Assembly (NCBI GenBank): GCA_963701015.1
Contig: OY969556.1
Location: 3,472,001 to 3,536,000, forward strand
Source of the DNA: MFD09286-c1 sp963701015
Lineage (GTDB): Bacteria > Bacteroidota > Bacteroidia > Bacteroidales > DTGW01
DNA length: 64,000 nucleotides
Reading direction: 5' to 3'
The notes beneath the pieces are model-generated. The model was not told where the DNA came from. It made no database searches and saw nothing but the letters and a program-made list of their open reading frames with translations. The translations under genes and the position numbers were made by a program. Below, in pieces: positions 1 to 9,561 of this stretch (within the stretch, counting starts at the first letter, position 1; each line of letters opens with the position of its first letter).

Positions 1-1531
1 TATAAATTTTGTCAGAAGATTTAGGCATAAATGGCCTCATTGCAATTGCTAAATTGGCACATGTTTGGAGGGCTAAATTTAAGATAGTTCCGACTCTTTT
101 TTTATCTTGTTTTATTACTTTCCATGGCTCAGTTTCTGTTAAATATTTATTTCCTGCTCGAGCTAAATTAATTACAGTTTTTAGGGCTTCTCGGAATTTA
201 AACGTTTCAATATTTTCACTTATTTCTTTGTTTGATTCATTTATTAACCGAATAAGTTCTTTATCAACTTCAGTCAAATCATACCTTTCAGGGACTTTAC
301 TATCAAAGTTCGAAATTGTCAACATTAACGCTCGATTCACAAAATTGCCAAGAATGCCAACCAATTCGCTATTGTTACGAGTTTGAAAATCTTTCCAGGT
401 AAAATCATTGTCTTTGGTTTCCGGAGCGTTGGCGCATAATACATACCGCAAAACATCTTCTTTCCCTGGGAAATCTTCAAGATATTCATGAAGCCAAACT
501 GCCCAGTTACGTGAGGTGGATATTTTTTCACCTTCGAGGTTTAAAAATTCGTTTGCCGGGACATTTTCGGGAAGAATAAATTCGCCATGAGCTTTGAGCA
601 TTGAAGGGAAAACAATGCAATGAAAAACGATGTTGTCTTTGCCAATAAAATGGACAAGCTTTGTTTCCTTGTCACACCAGTACTTTTTCCAATCGTCTTT
701 GTTACCTTTATTTTCGAATAATTCTTTTGTAGCAGAAATGTATCCGATTGGCGCATCGAACCAGACATATAGAACTTTCCCTTCAGCTCCTTCAACAGGA
801 ACAGGAATTCCCCAATCTAAATCGCGGCTTACAGCACGTGGTTGAAGCCCTTGATCAATCCACGACTTGCATTGTCCATAAACATTTGTTTTCCATTCTT
901 TGTGACCGTCAAGAATCCACTCTTTCAAAAATTCTTCATGTTTATCGAGCGGCAAATACCAATGTTTGGTATCGCGCAAAACAGGTTTATTTCCGCTAAT
1001 GGTCGATTTTGGGTTAATAAGATCGGTTGCATTCAGTGTAGTCCCACACTTTTCGCATTGATCACCATAGGCATTTTCATTACTACAATGAGGGCAAGTG
1101 CCTGTAATATAACGGTCGGCCAAAAACTGGCCAGCTTCTTCATCAAAATATTGTTGAGAAACTTTTTCAATAAATTCTTCTTTTTCATTCAAGACTTTAA
1201 AAAAGTCAGAAGCCGTTTGTTTATGAATTTCATGGGTAGTACGTGAAAAATTGTCGAATTCTATTCCAAATTTTTTAAAGGATGAATCAATAATATTGTA
1301 ATATTTATCAACTATTTGTTGTGGTTTTACACCTTCCTGTTTTGCTTTAATTGTAATAGGTACGCCATGCTCATCGGTTCCACTAACAAATATAACGTCC
1401 TTTTTTTTCAACCTTAAGTACCTTACATATATATCGGCGGGGATATATACTCCGGCTAAATGACCTATATGTACCGGACCATTCGCGTAAGGCAAGGCTG
1501 CGGTGACTGTATATCTTTTAAAATTTTCCAT
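1..1531 (-). CDS. metG: Methionyl-tRNA synthetase, C-terminal part outside window
   Basis: Charges tRNA-Met with methionine in the cytoplasm. The reverse strand reads open from ATG at 1531 to the left edge, giving about 510 residues beginning [18 protein letters not shown]. The class I signature HIGH lies near residue 22, the zinc-knuckle cysteines (CPHC and CEKCG) near residues 145-160, and the second signature is KISTS (GEKISTSRN), the variant common in this family, where many class I enzymes have KMSKS. The catalytic core is complete and the alpha-helical anticodon-binding domain has begun. Bacteroidota enzymes usually run to nearly 700 residues with a C-terminal tRNA-binding domain, so about a quarter is missing because of the window edge, not a mutation. 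Confidence 0.96.
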   Translation of the reverse strand, partial: MENFKRYTVTAALPYANGPVHIGHLAGVYIPADIYVRYLRLKKKDVIFVSGTDEHGVPITIKAKQEGVKPQQIVDKYYNIIDSSFKKFGIEFDNFSRTTHEIHKQTASDFFKVLNEKEEFIEKVSQQYFDEEAGQFLADRYITGTCPHCSNENAYGDQCEKCGTTLNATDLINPKSTISGNKPVLRDTKHWYLPLDKHEEFLKEWILDGHKEWKTNVYGQCKSWIDQGLQPRAVSRDLDWGIPVPVEGAEGKVLYVWFDAPIGYISATKELFENKGNKDDWKKYWCDKETKLVHFIGKDNIVFHCIVFPSMLKAHGEFILPENVPANEFLNLEGEKISTSRNWAVWLHEYLEDFPGKEDVLRYVLCANAPETKDNDFTWKDFQTRNNSELVGILGNFVNRALMLTISNFDSKVPERYDLTEVDKELIRLINESNKEISENIETFKFREALKTVINLARAGNKYLTETEPWKVIKQDKKRVGTILNLALQTCANLAIAMRPFMPKSSDKIY

Positions 1532-1564
1532 ATATGTATTAATAGTCAATTTTTTCAAAGAGTG

Positions 1565-1572
1565 CAAAGATA
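1565..1572 (-). promoter_or_regulatory. Putative -7 promoter element for metG
   Basis: On the reverse strand this reads TATCTTTG, a perfect match to the Bacteroidota -7 consensus TAnnTTTG, about 35 bases before the metG start. A possible -33 element (ATTGG, 1592-1596) sits at about the right distance but matches TTTG poorly. Confidence 0.5.
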
Positions 1573-1731
1573 AACACAAATTCACCAACGACCAATCGTT
1601 AGTGCCTAAATACTATTGACCAAATACCGGTAAAATAATAAATTCATAATTCCAAACCCTTCAATACTTTTTTAATAAAACAACTTTCCAACTCATCATT
1701 TTTAATATATTTACATAATAACAATGAATAA

Positions 1732-2634
1732 ATGATTACACCTAAATATTTAGTACAAGGCGATACCGTTGGTTTTATTGCGCCTGCACGAAGTGTGCAT
1801 GAGATGGAAGTGGAAACCGCCGTCAAATCATTTGAACAAAAAGGTTTAAAAGTAGTATTAGGCAGAAACTTGTTTAAAAAGCAATTTCAATTTTCGGGTT
1901 CGGATGTTGAAAGATCAATTGACATGCAGGAATTTCTTGACAATCCCGAAATAAAAGCTATTATTTGTGTTCGTGGTGGATATGGATCGGTACGGACAAT
2001 TCAAAATTTAAATTTTGAAAAATTTGTCAAAAATCCCAAATGGATTGTTGGATATAGCGATATTACAGTTTTTCATTCATATATAAATTCGGTGTTGAAA
2101 ATTGAAACCCTTCATGCTCCAATGCCTTTTAATTTTGGGAAGGAAAATTTTGATGTTTTTTCAATTGAGAAAATTTTTGAGATACTTTTTGGAAACACAA
2201 TTGAATATACATTTAATTCGAATTTATTGAATTGCCAAGGAAAAGCAAAAGGCAAACTGGTAGGTGGAAACCTTTCAGTACTTTATAGTTTGCGCGGAAC
2301 CAAATTTGATATTCATACTCAAAATAAAATATTGTTTATTGAGGATATTGATGAGTATTTGTACCATATCGACCGAATGATGATGAACCTTAAATTAGGT
2401 GGCAAACTGGATGGATTAAGAGGTGTAATTATTGGTGAAATGACTGACATGAAAGATAACTCTATACCATTTGGTAAAAATGTGAATGAAATTATTTTAG
2501 AATTTTTAAAAGATGCTAATATTCCTGTTTGTTTTGGTTTTCCGGCAGGTCATGGAAAACAAAACCTCCCACTGGTTTTGGGGCGGGAAGTTGTTTTAAA
2601 TTTAGGTAATATTTGTAAGCTTAGTTTTGCTTGA
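1732..2634 (+). CDS. LD-carboxypeptidase (peptidase family S66)
   Basis: Serine carboxypeptidase of the LdcA family, which trims the terminal D-alanine from muropeptide tetrapeptides during cell-wall recycling. The 300-residue length is typical. The catalytic triad can be placed: Ser109 in GYSDIT, Glu204 in FIEDIDEYLYHIDR and His274 in GFPAGHGKQNLP. The N-terminal GDTVGFIAPA motif and the RGGYGS motif (81-86) are also family hallmarks. No signal peptide is seen, consistent with a cytoplasmic LdcA. It is divergent from metG and ends 5 bases from the convergent end of glmS. Confidence 0.93.
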   Translation: MITPKYLVQGDTVGFIAPARSVHEMEVETAVKSFEQKGLKVVLGRNLFKKQFQFSGSDVERSIDMQEFLDNPEIKAIICVRGGYGSVRTIQNLNFEKFVKNPKWIVGYSDITVFHSYINSVLKIETLHAPMPFNFGKENFDVFSIEKIFEILFGNTIEYTFNSNLLNCQGKAKGKLVGGNLSVLYSLRGTKFDIHTQNKILFIEDIDEYLYHIDRMMMNLKLGGKLDGLRGVIIGEMTDMKDNSIPFGKNVNEIILEFLKDANIPVCFGFPAGHGKQNLPLVLGREVVLNLGNICKLSFA

Positions 2635-2639
2635 GTTTT

Positions 2640-4472
2640 CTATTCAACCGTAACAGATTTAGCCAAATTCCGTGGTTGATCAACATTGCATCCTCTTAAA
2701 ACAGCAATATGATAAGATAAAATTTGCAAAGGTACCACAGCTAATAAGGGTGTTAGAGCTTCTTCGCAATCGGGAACTTCGATAGTATGATCTGCAACCT
2801 GTTTGATTGCAGTATCTCCTTTGGTCACAATAGCTATAATTATACCTTTACGTGCTTTAACTTCCTGAACGTTGGATACAATTTTTTCATACGACTTATC
2901 CTTGGTTGCAATAAATACAACAGGCATTTTATCATCTATCAATGCAATTGGACCATGTTTCATTTCCGCTGCCGGATAACCTTCAGCATGTATGTAGGAT
3001 ATTTCCTTTAATTTTAAAGCACCTTCAAGTGCAACAGGGAAAAGGAACCCTCGGCCTAAATATAAACAATTGGTTGAATGCTGGTATAATTCGGCAATTG
3101 TCTTAATAGATTCATTACTATTGAGAATTTCTAATATTTTATCAGGTATTTTAGTAAGTTCCTCCACTAAATTCCTGAACTTCTCATCGGTCAAAACTTT
3201 TCTTTCTTTACCTAAAGAGAACGCTATCATTGCAAGAACTGTCACCTGACAGGTAAAAGCTTTTGTTGAAGCAACACCAATTTCAGGGCCAGCATGCGTA
3301 TAAACACCAGCATGAGTTTCGCGTGGAATACTTGAACCAACTACATTACAAACACCCAATACAGTTGCACCTTGTGATTTTGCAAGTTGAATTGCGGCAA
3401 GCGTATCAGCGGTTTCGCCACTCTGGCTAATTGCTATTACTATATCATCAGGATAAATAATTGGATTTCGATAGCGGAATTCAGATGCATATTCTACTTC
3501 AACAGGTATTCGAGCATATTCTTCAAGTAAATATTCACCAACCAAACCGGCATGCCAGGAAGTTCCACAAGCTATAATAATTATCCTTTTAGCTCCAATT
3601 AGTTTAGGCATGACTGAAAAAAGTCCACCTAAATGAATATTGAAATCAGGAGATACCCTACCTCTGAATGTATCAAGAATTGCACGGGGTTGTTCAAAAA
3701 TTTCTTTAAGCATGAAATGATCGAAACCACCCTTTTCAATTTCTTCTAAATCGAGATCAATTTTATGAATAATTGGTTTTATTAAATCATTCCTTACTGT
3801 CTTAAGTGTAAGTTCGTCTCTTTTTATAATAGCTACATCATTGTCATTCAAATAAATGACACTATTTGTATGTTCTACAATAGGTGTAGCATCTGAAGCA
3901 ATAAAGTATTCGCCTTTACCAACACCAACAACCAATGGACTACTTTTCCTTGCAGCAAATAATGTATCTGGTTCATCGGCACATAGAATAACCAAGCCAT
4001 ATGCACCTATAACTTTAGTCAGGGCAAGTCTGATAGCCATTTCGGCCGTAGTTGAACCTTTTATATAAATATATTCTATAAGGTTAACCAACACTTCTGT
4101 ATCGGTTTGTCCTTTAAATGTATAACCACGATCTAAAAGTTTTTTTCTAAGTGTGGCATAATTTTCAATAATGCCATTATGAATGAGTACAAATTTTCCA
4201 TTCATAGATTCATGTGGATGGGCATTTATATTATTAGGTTCACCATGTGTAGCCCAACGTGTATGTCCAATTCCAATAGTTCCTTTTACATCCTTATCTC
4301 CAATAAACTCTTCTAAATCACTAACTTTCCCCTTACATTTATAAATATTAGGTTTCCCATTTAATATTGAAATTCCGGCAGAATCGTAACCGCGGTATTC
4401 CAATCGTTTTAATCCGTTTACCAGAATGGGATAAGCTTCTTTATCGCCTATATAACCAACTATACCACACAT
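2640..4472 (-). CDS. glmS: Glutamine-fructose-6-phosphate aminotransferase (isomerizing)
   Basis: Makes glucosamine-6-phosphate from fructose-6-phosphate and glutamine, the first step to UDP-GlcNAc for peptidoglycan and LPS. The 610 residues match the family. Cys2 is the glutaminase nucleophile after Met removal (MCGIVGYIG), with RWATHGEPN (72-80) and HNGIIEN (98-104) forming the class II amidotransferase site. Two SIS sugar-isomerase domains follow, with CGTSWHAG, SQSGETADT and ASTKAF, and the C-terminus ends NLAKSVTVE as in canonical GlmS. It is last in a leftward operon, 4 bases after the DUF4270 gene. No glmS ribozyme could fit in that gap. Confidence 0.98.
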   Translation of the reverse strand: MCGIVGYIGDKEAYPILVNGLKRLEYRGYDSAGISILNGKPNIYKCKGKVSDLEEFIGDKDVKGTIGIGHTRWATHGEPNNINAHPHESMNGKFVLIHNGIIENYATLRKKLLDRGYTFKGQTDTEVLVNLIEYIYIKGSTTAEMAIRLALTKVIGAYGLVILCADEPDTLFAARKSSPLVVGVGKGEYFIASDATPIVEHTNSVIYLNDNDVAIIKRDELTLKTVRNDLIKPIIHKIDLDLEEIEKGGFDHFMLKEIFEQPRAILDTFRGRVSPDFNIHLGGLFSVMPKLIGAKRIIIIACGTSWHAGLVGEYLLEEYARIPVEVEYASEFRYRNPIIYPDDIVIAISQSGETADTLAAIQLAKSQGATVLGVCNVVGSSIPRETHAGVYTHAGPEIGVASTKAFTCQVTVLAMIAFSLGKERKVLTDEKFRNLVEELTKIPDKILEILNSNESIKTIAELYQHSTNCLYLGRGFLFPVALEGALKLKEISYIHAEGYPAAEMKHGPIALIDDKMPVVFIATKDKSYEKIVSNVQEVKARKGIIIAIVTKGDTAIKQVADHTIEVPDCEEALTPLLAVVPLQILSYHIAVLRGCNVDQPRNLAKSVTVE

Positions 4473-4476
4473 GGCA

Positions 4477-5856
4477 TTAAAATTTAGTATATTTAATTTT
4501 CAACTTAATATTTTTATCTCTTTTTAATATTGCTCCGTTCATAGAAGAATTCGAACTGCTAGGAACGACCACAATATCTAAATCTTGAACATTTACTGGC
4601 TGACCGTAAATAGTATATATTTTATTGTTTAAAAAATCTTGCACATACTGGGTAATGCTTAAGGTAAAATAACCGGTAGTAGTGTCTAGTTTACCACCTT
4701 CACTTGATATACTATAAGGTAAAAATAGCTGGGAATAAGAGAAAAGTGAGTCGTTTCTCACAAATTCAATATTTAAAGCAGTTTCCTGATTGATATATGA
4801 CCCAGAAGCTTTATTAGGAAAATATTTATTGGGATAATAGGGTATAACCAATAAAGCCTGGCTAACGGCATAATGAACATTGTTATTTAGTAAATTTTTA
4901 AGATTTGCAAAATTTAATCGTGTCTTTATTCCTCCTGAACCTAATGTATATAAAACGGTATCTTTTGCACCACCTGTAATTTCACTATTAAATATAGCTG
5001 TTTTATAATTATGCTGGCAGATATTTGCTTTTGGAGAAACATAAATATAGGAATTAGAGCTCGGTTGATATGAAATTAAATCAAACTCTAATCGTAAACC
5101 AGTATTATTAGCTGTATGATAATATAAAACCAAATCATTTGAATAGGTAAGTCCTGAGCCAGTCCCATCGGTTAAATTTAAATTAAAAGAAGCAATTGCA
5201 CCTGTTGGATCATTTATTTCAGGTTGAATATAAATGGCTATTTTTTGCTTTCGAAACATGGTATCAGTATTTAAAGTAGCTGAATCCATTGAAGCTATTT
5301 CCTGCATAAATTCATTGTTCAATCTGATAGAAACTGATGAATCACTTTTATTGATTGTTCCATGACCAATAGGATTGATAAAATCGACATATTTATTTAA
5401 GTTCAAAGTATTTGGATAAGCATAAATCTGAGATAAGTTATAATTTAAAAGCCTAAGCGTATCCGTTAATTTATAAACTGAAAATTTAAATGTTGCATTT
5501 GGGTTACCATATAATTTTGAATATTTAACTCTTAATACCATAGAGTCGGCAATTTTTTCTTTATCGTCATAAACAAAACTAGTCGCTCTCATTTCGCTCA
5601 ACAATTGACTTTGTATTTGTCCAAAAACCGGATCGTTTAATTTCCCTAAATAAATAACATCTTCATTTGAAGCAAGTTCTAAATCAGGATTATAATTGAA
5701 TAAGCTTGAAGTAACTGATATAGTATCGAGATAAGTAACCGATAATTTATCTCCACCTGGCAAAATACCCAAACCTACACTTGAAGGATCATCTTTACAA
5801 GAAAAAAGGAAAAATGTAACTATGAAAGTTAATGTTGCAAAATTTTTAAATCGCAT
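4477..5856 (-). CDS. DUF4270 family lipoprotein
   Basis: Function unknown. The 459-residue product has a short signal peptide with a lipobox ending FLFSC at Cys20, so it should be a lipoprotein. The mature part begins KDDPSSVGLGILPGGDKLSV; the VGLGILP stretch and a beta-rich, Asn/Ser/Tyr-rich body are what I associate with the Bacteroidota DUF4270 family. It lies between a glycogen-synthase-like half protein (4 bases upstream) and glmS (4 bases downstream), so the three are very probably co-transcribed. The position beside glmS suggests an envelope role, but that is inference only. Confidence 0.8.
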   Translation of the reverse strand: MRFKNFATLTFIVTFFLFSCKDDPSSVGLGILPGGDKLSVTYLDTISVTSSLFNYNPDLELASNEDVIYLGKLNDPVFGQIQSQLLSEMRATSFVYDDKEKIADSMVLRVKYSKLYGNPNATFKFSVYKLTDTLRLLNYNLSQIYAYPNTLNLNKYVDFINPIGHGTINKSDSSVSIRLNNEFMQEIASMDSATLNTDTMFRKQKIAIYIQPEINDPTGAIASFNLNLTDGTGSGLTYSNDLVLYYHTANNTGLRLEFDLISYQPSSNSYIYVSPKANICQHNYKTAIFNSEITGGAKDTVLYTLGSGGIKTRLNFANLKNLLNNNVHYAVSQALLVIPYYPNKYFPNKASGSYINQETALNIEFVRNDSLFSYSQLFLPYSISSEGGKLDTTTGYFTLSITQYVQDFLNNKIYTIYGQPVNVQDLDIVVVPSSSNSSMNGAILKRDKNIKLKIKYTKF

Positions 5857-5860
5857 TTTA

Positions 5861-6667
5861 TTATTCTAATATCTTTTCGTAAAATTTTGAATATTCTTCT
5901 ATATACGTTTCTTTTGTTTGGTATGGCAAATAGGGTACTTTTTTAGTATTGGCAAATTTCAAAACATCTTCTGAAACTGTTTCGCTACTGCAAATTAATC
6001 CGTCGGAATATTGAACGGCCAACTTCATAACATTATTGTACGATGGATCTTTTACAACCTTAACATCTTCCTTTTCAATACCTTCAAACAGTAATTTTTC
6101 GCTAAATTTCGAATTTAGGCTACCTTTAAATTCCTTATCATATATTGAAGTCACAATTTTTGAATTTGCAAAAAGAGGTTCTTCATTAAATGATTTTTTA
6201 ATGTAAATAGGAATTAATGATGTAAACCAACCGTGACAATGAATAATATCAGGTGCCCAGCGTAATTTTTTCACTGTTTCAATTACCCCGCGGCAAAAGA
6301 AAATACTTCTTTCATCGTTATCAGCATAAAATGTACTATCCTCGTCATACAAAGTAGTTTTCCTTTGAAAATAATCTTCATTATCAATAAAATAGACCTG
6401 CATTCGTGCTGATTGAATTGAAGCAACTTTTATTATCAACGGATGATCGGTATCATTTATAATCAGGTTCATACCCGAAAGCCTTATCACTTCGTGAAGT
6501 TGGTTCCGACGTTCATTTATGCAACCAAATTTCGGCATAAATGTGCGAATTTCCCTACCACGCTCCTGTATTCCTTGTGGCAGGTTGCGCGCAATGACTG
6601 ACATTTCTGATTCAGGAAGATAGGGTGTAATTTCTTGTGAAACGTATAGTACCTTCACGCTTTCCAT
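5861..6667 (-). CDS. Stand-alone glycogen/starch synthase N-terminal (GT5-like) domain
   Basis: The 268 residues match only the N-terminal Rossmann half of GT5 glycogen synthases: VLYVSQEITPYLP at the start, a region like the family's pattern through residues 50-110, and PDIIHCHGWFTSLIP near residue 145. The C-terminal nucleotide-sugar-binding half (about 200 residues in a full enzyme) is absent. The ADP-glucose motif KTGGLADV expected near residue 15-20 is replaced by SEMSVIAR, losing its lysine and glycines. It ends at a stop 4 bases before the DUF4270 gene, so it is a designed short form and not a fresh truncation. Annotated as glycogen synthase in relatives; catalysis by this protein alone is doubtful. 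Confidence 0.75.
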   Translation of the reverse strand: MESVKVLYVSQEITPYLPESEMSVIARNLPQGIQERGREIRTFMPKFGCINERRNQLHEVIRLSGMNLIINDTDHPLIIKVASIQSARMQVYFIDNEDYFQRKTTLYDEDSTFYADNDERSIFFCRGVIETVKKLRWAPDIIHCHGWFTSLIPIYIKKSFNEEPLFANSKIVTSIYDKEFKGSLNSKFSEKLLFEGIEKEDVKVVKDPSYNNVMKLAVQYSDGLICSSETVSEDVLKFANTKKVPYLPYQTKETYIEEYSKFYEKILE

Positions 6668-6693
6668 TAATGTATAGTTTTACTAAATTCTTG

Positions 6694-6701
6694 CAAAATT
6701 A
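6694..6701 (-). promoter_or_regulatory. Putative -7 promoter element for the GT5-DUF4270-glmS operon
   Basis: The reverse strand reads TAATTTTG, a full match to TAnnTTTG, 27 bases before the start of the GT5-like gene. No convincing TTTG was found at the -33 position. Confidence 0.4.
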
Positions 6702-6764
6702 CTAAAAAATATCCATAATTGGTAAAATCCATTTTTCTTGCTGAATTAAGTTTCCAATTTATTG

Positions 6765-6798
6765 TTTGATTACTTAGTTTTAAACTTCGTTATATTTG
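6765..6798 (+). promoter_or_regulatory. Putative panC operon promoter
   Basis: TTTG at 6765-6768 and TATATTTG at 6791-6798, spaced by 22 bases, match the Bacteroidota -33/-7 consensus. The -7 box is 13 bases before the panC start, implying a very short leader. Confidence 0.5.
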
Positions 6799-6811
6799 CA
6801 AAATTTTTCAT

Positions 6812-7648
6812 ATGCAGGTTATAAAGTATAAGAAAGAAATTTCCCAAATAATTACTCAGCTTAAGTCTGAAGGCAAAACCATTGGTTTTGTTCCCACAAT
6901 GGGAGCATTGCATGAAGGTCATTTGTCGCTCATAAGGGAATGCAGAAAAAATAATACAATTTGTGTGGTAAGTATTTTTGTTAATCCCACTCAATTTAAC
7001 GATAAAAATGATTTGCAAAATTATCCACGAATGCCCGAAAAAGATTTTGAAAGTATTGAAAAGGAAGGTTGTGATTTAGTTTTTTATCCTGATGTTAATG
7101 AAATTTATCCTGAACCTGATTTAAGGGAATTTGATTTTGGCGGGTTAGATAAAGTTATGGAAGGCAAACACCGCCCAGGACATTTTAATGGCGTAGCTCA
7201 GGTTGTTACCAAACTTTTCGAAATTGTTCAGCCTCATAATGCCTATTTTGGTGAAAAAGATTTTCAGCAATTGGCAATTATAAAATTTCTGGTTCAAACA
7301 ATGAATTTACCTGTGAAAATTGTACCTTGTAGCATTGTTCGTGAACCTGATGGACTTGCAATGAGTTCGCGAAATTTATCGTTAGGTAAAAATGAACGGG
7401 TTGCTGCACCTTTAATAGCAAAAACATTGTTTGATTCAACCACCAGAATCAATTCATGGACAATAGATGATGTTAAAAATTGGGTAATTAAAACTATAAA
7501 TGAAAATCAATTTTTAAAAGTTGAATATTTTGAAATTGTTGATGGAACAAATTTACAACCTGTTATAAATAAAGAAAAAAATATTGTAGGCTGTATTGCT
7601 GTAAAGGCTGGAAATGTGAGATTGATTGATAATATCGGGTACAATTAA
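6812..7648 (+). CDS. panC: Pantothenate synthetase (pantoate-beta-alanine ligase)
   Basis: ATP-dependent condensation of pantoate with beta-alanine, the last step of pantothenate (vitamin B5) synthesis. The 278-residue protein carries [10 protein letters not shown] (the HxGH nucleotide-binding signature), [29 protein letters not shown] and MSSRN, all canonical PanC motifs. It heads a rightward cluster and is followed 23 bases later by panD, which supplies its beta-alanine substrate. The ATG at 6812 agrees with the family start and with a promoter just upstream. Confidence 0.97.
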   Translation: MQVIKYKKEISQIITQLKSEGKTIGFVPTMGALHEGHLSLIRECRKNNTICVVSIFVNPTQFNDKNDLQNYPRMPEKDFESIEKEGCDLVFYPDVNEIYPEPDLREFDFGGLDKVMEGKHRPGHFNGVAQVVTKLFEIVQPHNAYFGEKDFQQLAIIKFLVQTMNLPVKIVPCSIVREPDGLAMSSRNLSLGKNERVAAPLIAKTLFDSTTRINSWTIDDVKNWVIKTINENQFLKVEYFEIVDGTNLQPVINKEKNIVGCIAVKAGNVRLIDNIGYN

Positions 7649-7671
7649 ATTATTCATTAAATGCAAATTTT

Positions 7672-8025
7672 ATGTGGATTGAAGTTTTAAAATCAAAAAT
7701 ACATTTGGTTTCGGTTACAGAAGCTAATTTAAATTATGTTGGCAGTATTTCAATTGATGAAAATTTAATGGATGCAGCAAATATTATTGAAGGTGAAAAA
7801 GTTCAGGTTGTAAATATTAACAATGGCGAACGCATGGAAACATACGTAATTAAAGGCATCCGTGGATCAGGGCAAATTACCTTAAATGGCCCTGCTGCCC
7901 GAAAAGTTGTAGTTGGTGATACAGTCATTATTATGTCATACGCTATGCTTGACTTTAACGAAGCTAAAACTTTTAAGCCTACCATTATATTTCCTGATTC
8001 TGTAACAAATAAACTTATTAAATAG
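7672..8025 (+). CDS. panD: Aspartate 1-decarboxylase proenzyme
   Basis: Decarboxylates aspartate to beta-alanine for PanC. It is a pyruvoyl enzyme that cleaves itself between Gly24 and Ser25; the sequence NYVGSISID places exactly these residues. The invariant Lys9 (KSKIH), the [11 protein letters not shown] segment and the NGPAARKV loop are present. Length 117 is normal. The start [11 protein letters not shown] fits the family start apart from Trp2. It lies directly after panC in the same operon. Confidence 0.97.
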   Translation: MWIEVLKSKIHLVSVTEANLNYVGSISIDENLMDAANIIEGEKVQVVNINNGERMETYVIKGIRGSGQITLNGPAARKVVVGDTVIIMSYAMLDFNEAKTFKPTIIFPDSVTNKLIK

Positions 8026-8031
8026 TATCAT

Positions 8032-9084
8032 TTGAAAAAGATTATATTACAAGTTCTTCAATATACAGTATTTTTGGGATTAGCCGCTGTGTTACTTTAT
8101 TTTTCGCTGCGTAACATCGATTTTTCGATTTTAGCTGAAAGAATTAAAACGGCAAAATATTTATATATAATTCTAGCGCTGGCAATCGGTTTTATGGCAT
8201 TATATGTAAGGGCGTACCGATGGAATATTATCATTGAACCCTTGGGATATAAGCCAAATATAAATAATACTTATCATGCTTTAAGTATAGGATACATGTC
8301 AAATTATGCTTTTCCACGGCTTGGGGAAGTTACACGATGCGGGGTTTTAAACCGAACAGAAAAAATCCCAGCCGATGTTTTAATTGGAACTGTAATTGCC
8401 GAACGCTTATTTGATATGCTTGCCTTAATTATACTAACTATCGCAGTAGTATTTATGAATTTTAAATTTTTCGGGACTTTCTTTTCCGACAAAGTTTGCC
8501 ATCCCATTTATGTTAAAATTTCATCTTTAATAAGCAATTCATATATTGCTGGATTAATCGTTATTGGTGCATTTATTTTGTTGTTAGTCCTTATATATGT
8601 TTTTCGCGAAAACATCCTTAAAATAACATTAGTCCGTAAAGTTGGTAAGGTAACAAAAGGTATATTAAAAGGAATAAGAATAATATTTGAAATTAAACGT
8701 AAAACCGCATTTTTTGTAAGTACCCTATTACTTTGGGCAATATATTGGATAGTTACCTATTTGCTATTTTTATCCTTACAACCAACTTCAAATTTAACAA
8801 TGCTCGATGCCTTATTTATATTGGTTGCCGGCAGTTATGGCATGGCTGCGCCAGTACAGGCTGGAATTGGGGCATTTCATGCAATGGTGGCATTATCCTT
8901 ATCAATTTATTCAATTTCTTGGTCCGATGGAATTGCCTACGCAATCATAAGCCATGGGTCTCAAGCCATAGGTTTAATTATTCTGGGATTAATTTCTTTA
9001 CTAATTTTGTTTTTCAGGAAAAGAAATGCTAAAATTCAAGCTAACAAATTAAATTTAAACAATGACTATACAGGAACGAATTAA
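8032..9084 (+). CDS. Flippase-like membrane protein (lysylphosphatidylglycerol synthase TM / UPF0104 family)
   Basis: A 350-residue integral membrane protein with about eight hydrophobic segments and no catalytic domain. It resembles the transmembrane half of MprF-type proteins (LPG_synthase_TM), with the ARAYRW-type motif (YVRAYRWNIII) and the late small-residue segment AGSYGMAAPVQAGIGAFH. The start is TTG at 8032, only 6 bases after the panD stop; no ATG nearby fits the hydrophobic N-terminus. The family probably moves a lipid or polyprenyl-linked substrate, but the substrate here is unknown. The gene overlaps the following heptose gene by 23 bases. Confidence 0.8.
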   Translation: MKKIILQVLQYTVFLGLAAVLLYFSLRNIDFSILAERIKTAKYLYIILALAIGFMALYVRAYRWNIIIEPLGYKPNINNTYHALSIGYMSNYAFPRLGEVTRCGVLNRTEKIPADVLIGTVIAERLFDMLALIILTIAVVFMNFKFFGTFFSDKVCHPIYVKISSLISNSYIAGLIVIGAFILLLVLIYVFRENILKITLVRKVGKVTKGILKGIRIIFEIKRKTAFFVSTLLLWAIYWIVTYLLFLSLQPTSNLTMLDALFILVAGSYGMAAPVQAGIGAFHAMVALSLSIYSISWSDGIAYAIISHGSQAIGLIILGLISLLILFFRKRNAKIQANKLNLNNDYTGTN

Positions 9085-9550
9085 CAGGAAAATTATATCA
9101 GGAGCGGAATTAGGCCGTGAATTAGCCAGGTTAAATCTTATGGGTAAAAAAATAGTTTTTACCAATGGATGCTTTGATATTATTCATCGCGGACATGTTG
9201 AATATTTATCCGAAGCTGCTAATCTTGGCGATATTTTAATTATTGGCTTGAATAGTGATTCATCCGTTAAAAAATTAAAAGGCCCTGAGCGTCCGGTTCA
9301 GGATCAGGAAACAAGGGCTAAAATTTTATCATCCATGTTTTTTGTTTCATTTGTAGTGATTTTTGATGAGGAAACACCACAAAGACTCATTAGCGAAGTT
9401 AAACCTGATGTACTTGTTAAAGGTGGTGATTACAAAATTGAAAATATTGTTGGATATGATATAGTAAAAGCAAAAGGTGGTGAAATATTGACTATTCCTT
9501 TTGTAGATGGACATTCAACAACCTCAATCTTACAAAAGCTTGGGAATTAA
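9062..9550 (+). CDS. rfaE2: D-glycero-beta-D-manno-heptose 1-phosphate adenylyltransferase
   Basis: Activates heptose-1-phosphate with ATP to ADP-heptose for the LPS inner core. The 162 residues match the C-terminal half of HldE: VFTNGCFDIIHRGHVEYL contains the nucleotidyltransferase HxGH motif, followed by GLNSDSSVKKLKGPERPV and the C-terminal DGHSTTSIL. Here the adenylyltransferase is a separate gene, as often in Bacteroidota. It overlaps the previous gene by 23 bases in another frame, indicating translational coupling. gmhA, an earlier step of the pathway, lies at 48.2 kb. Confidence 0.95.
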   Translation: MTIQERINRKIISGAELGRELARLNLMGKKIVFTNGCFDIIHRGHVEYLSEAANLGDILIIGLNSDSSVKKLKGPERPVQDQETRAKILSSMFFVSFVVIFDEETPQRLISEVKPDVLVKGGDYKIENIVGYDIVKAKGGEILTIPFVDGHSTTSILQKLGN

Positions 9551-9561
9551 GCAAACAACCA

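Noticed and set aside
9..1246. Several forward-strand open frames at 9-386, 630-845, 748-999 and 842-1246
   Set aside because: They lie opposite metG, whose reverse reading shows HIGH, zinc cysteines and KISTS without interruption; the forward frames have no recognisable domain.
2787..4068. Forward frames opposite glmS (2787-3011, 3856-4068)
   Set aside because: Shadows of a fully supported glmS coding strand.
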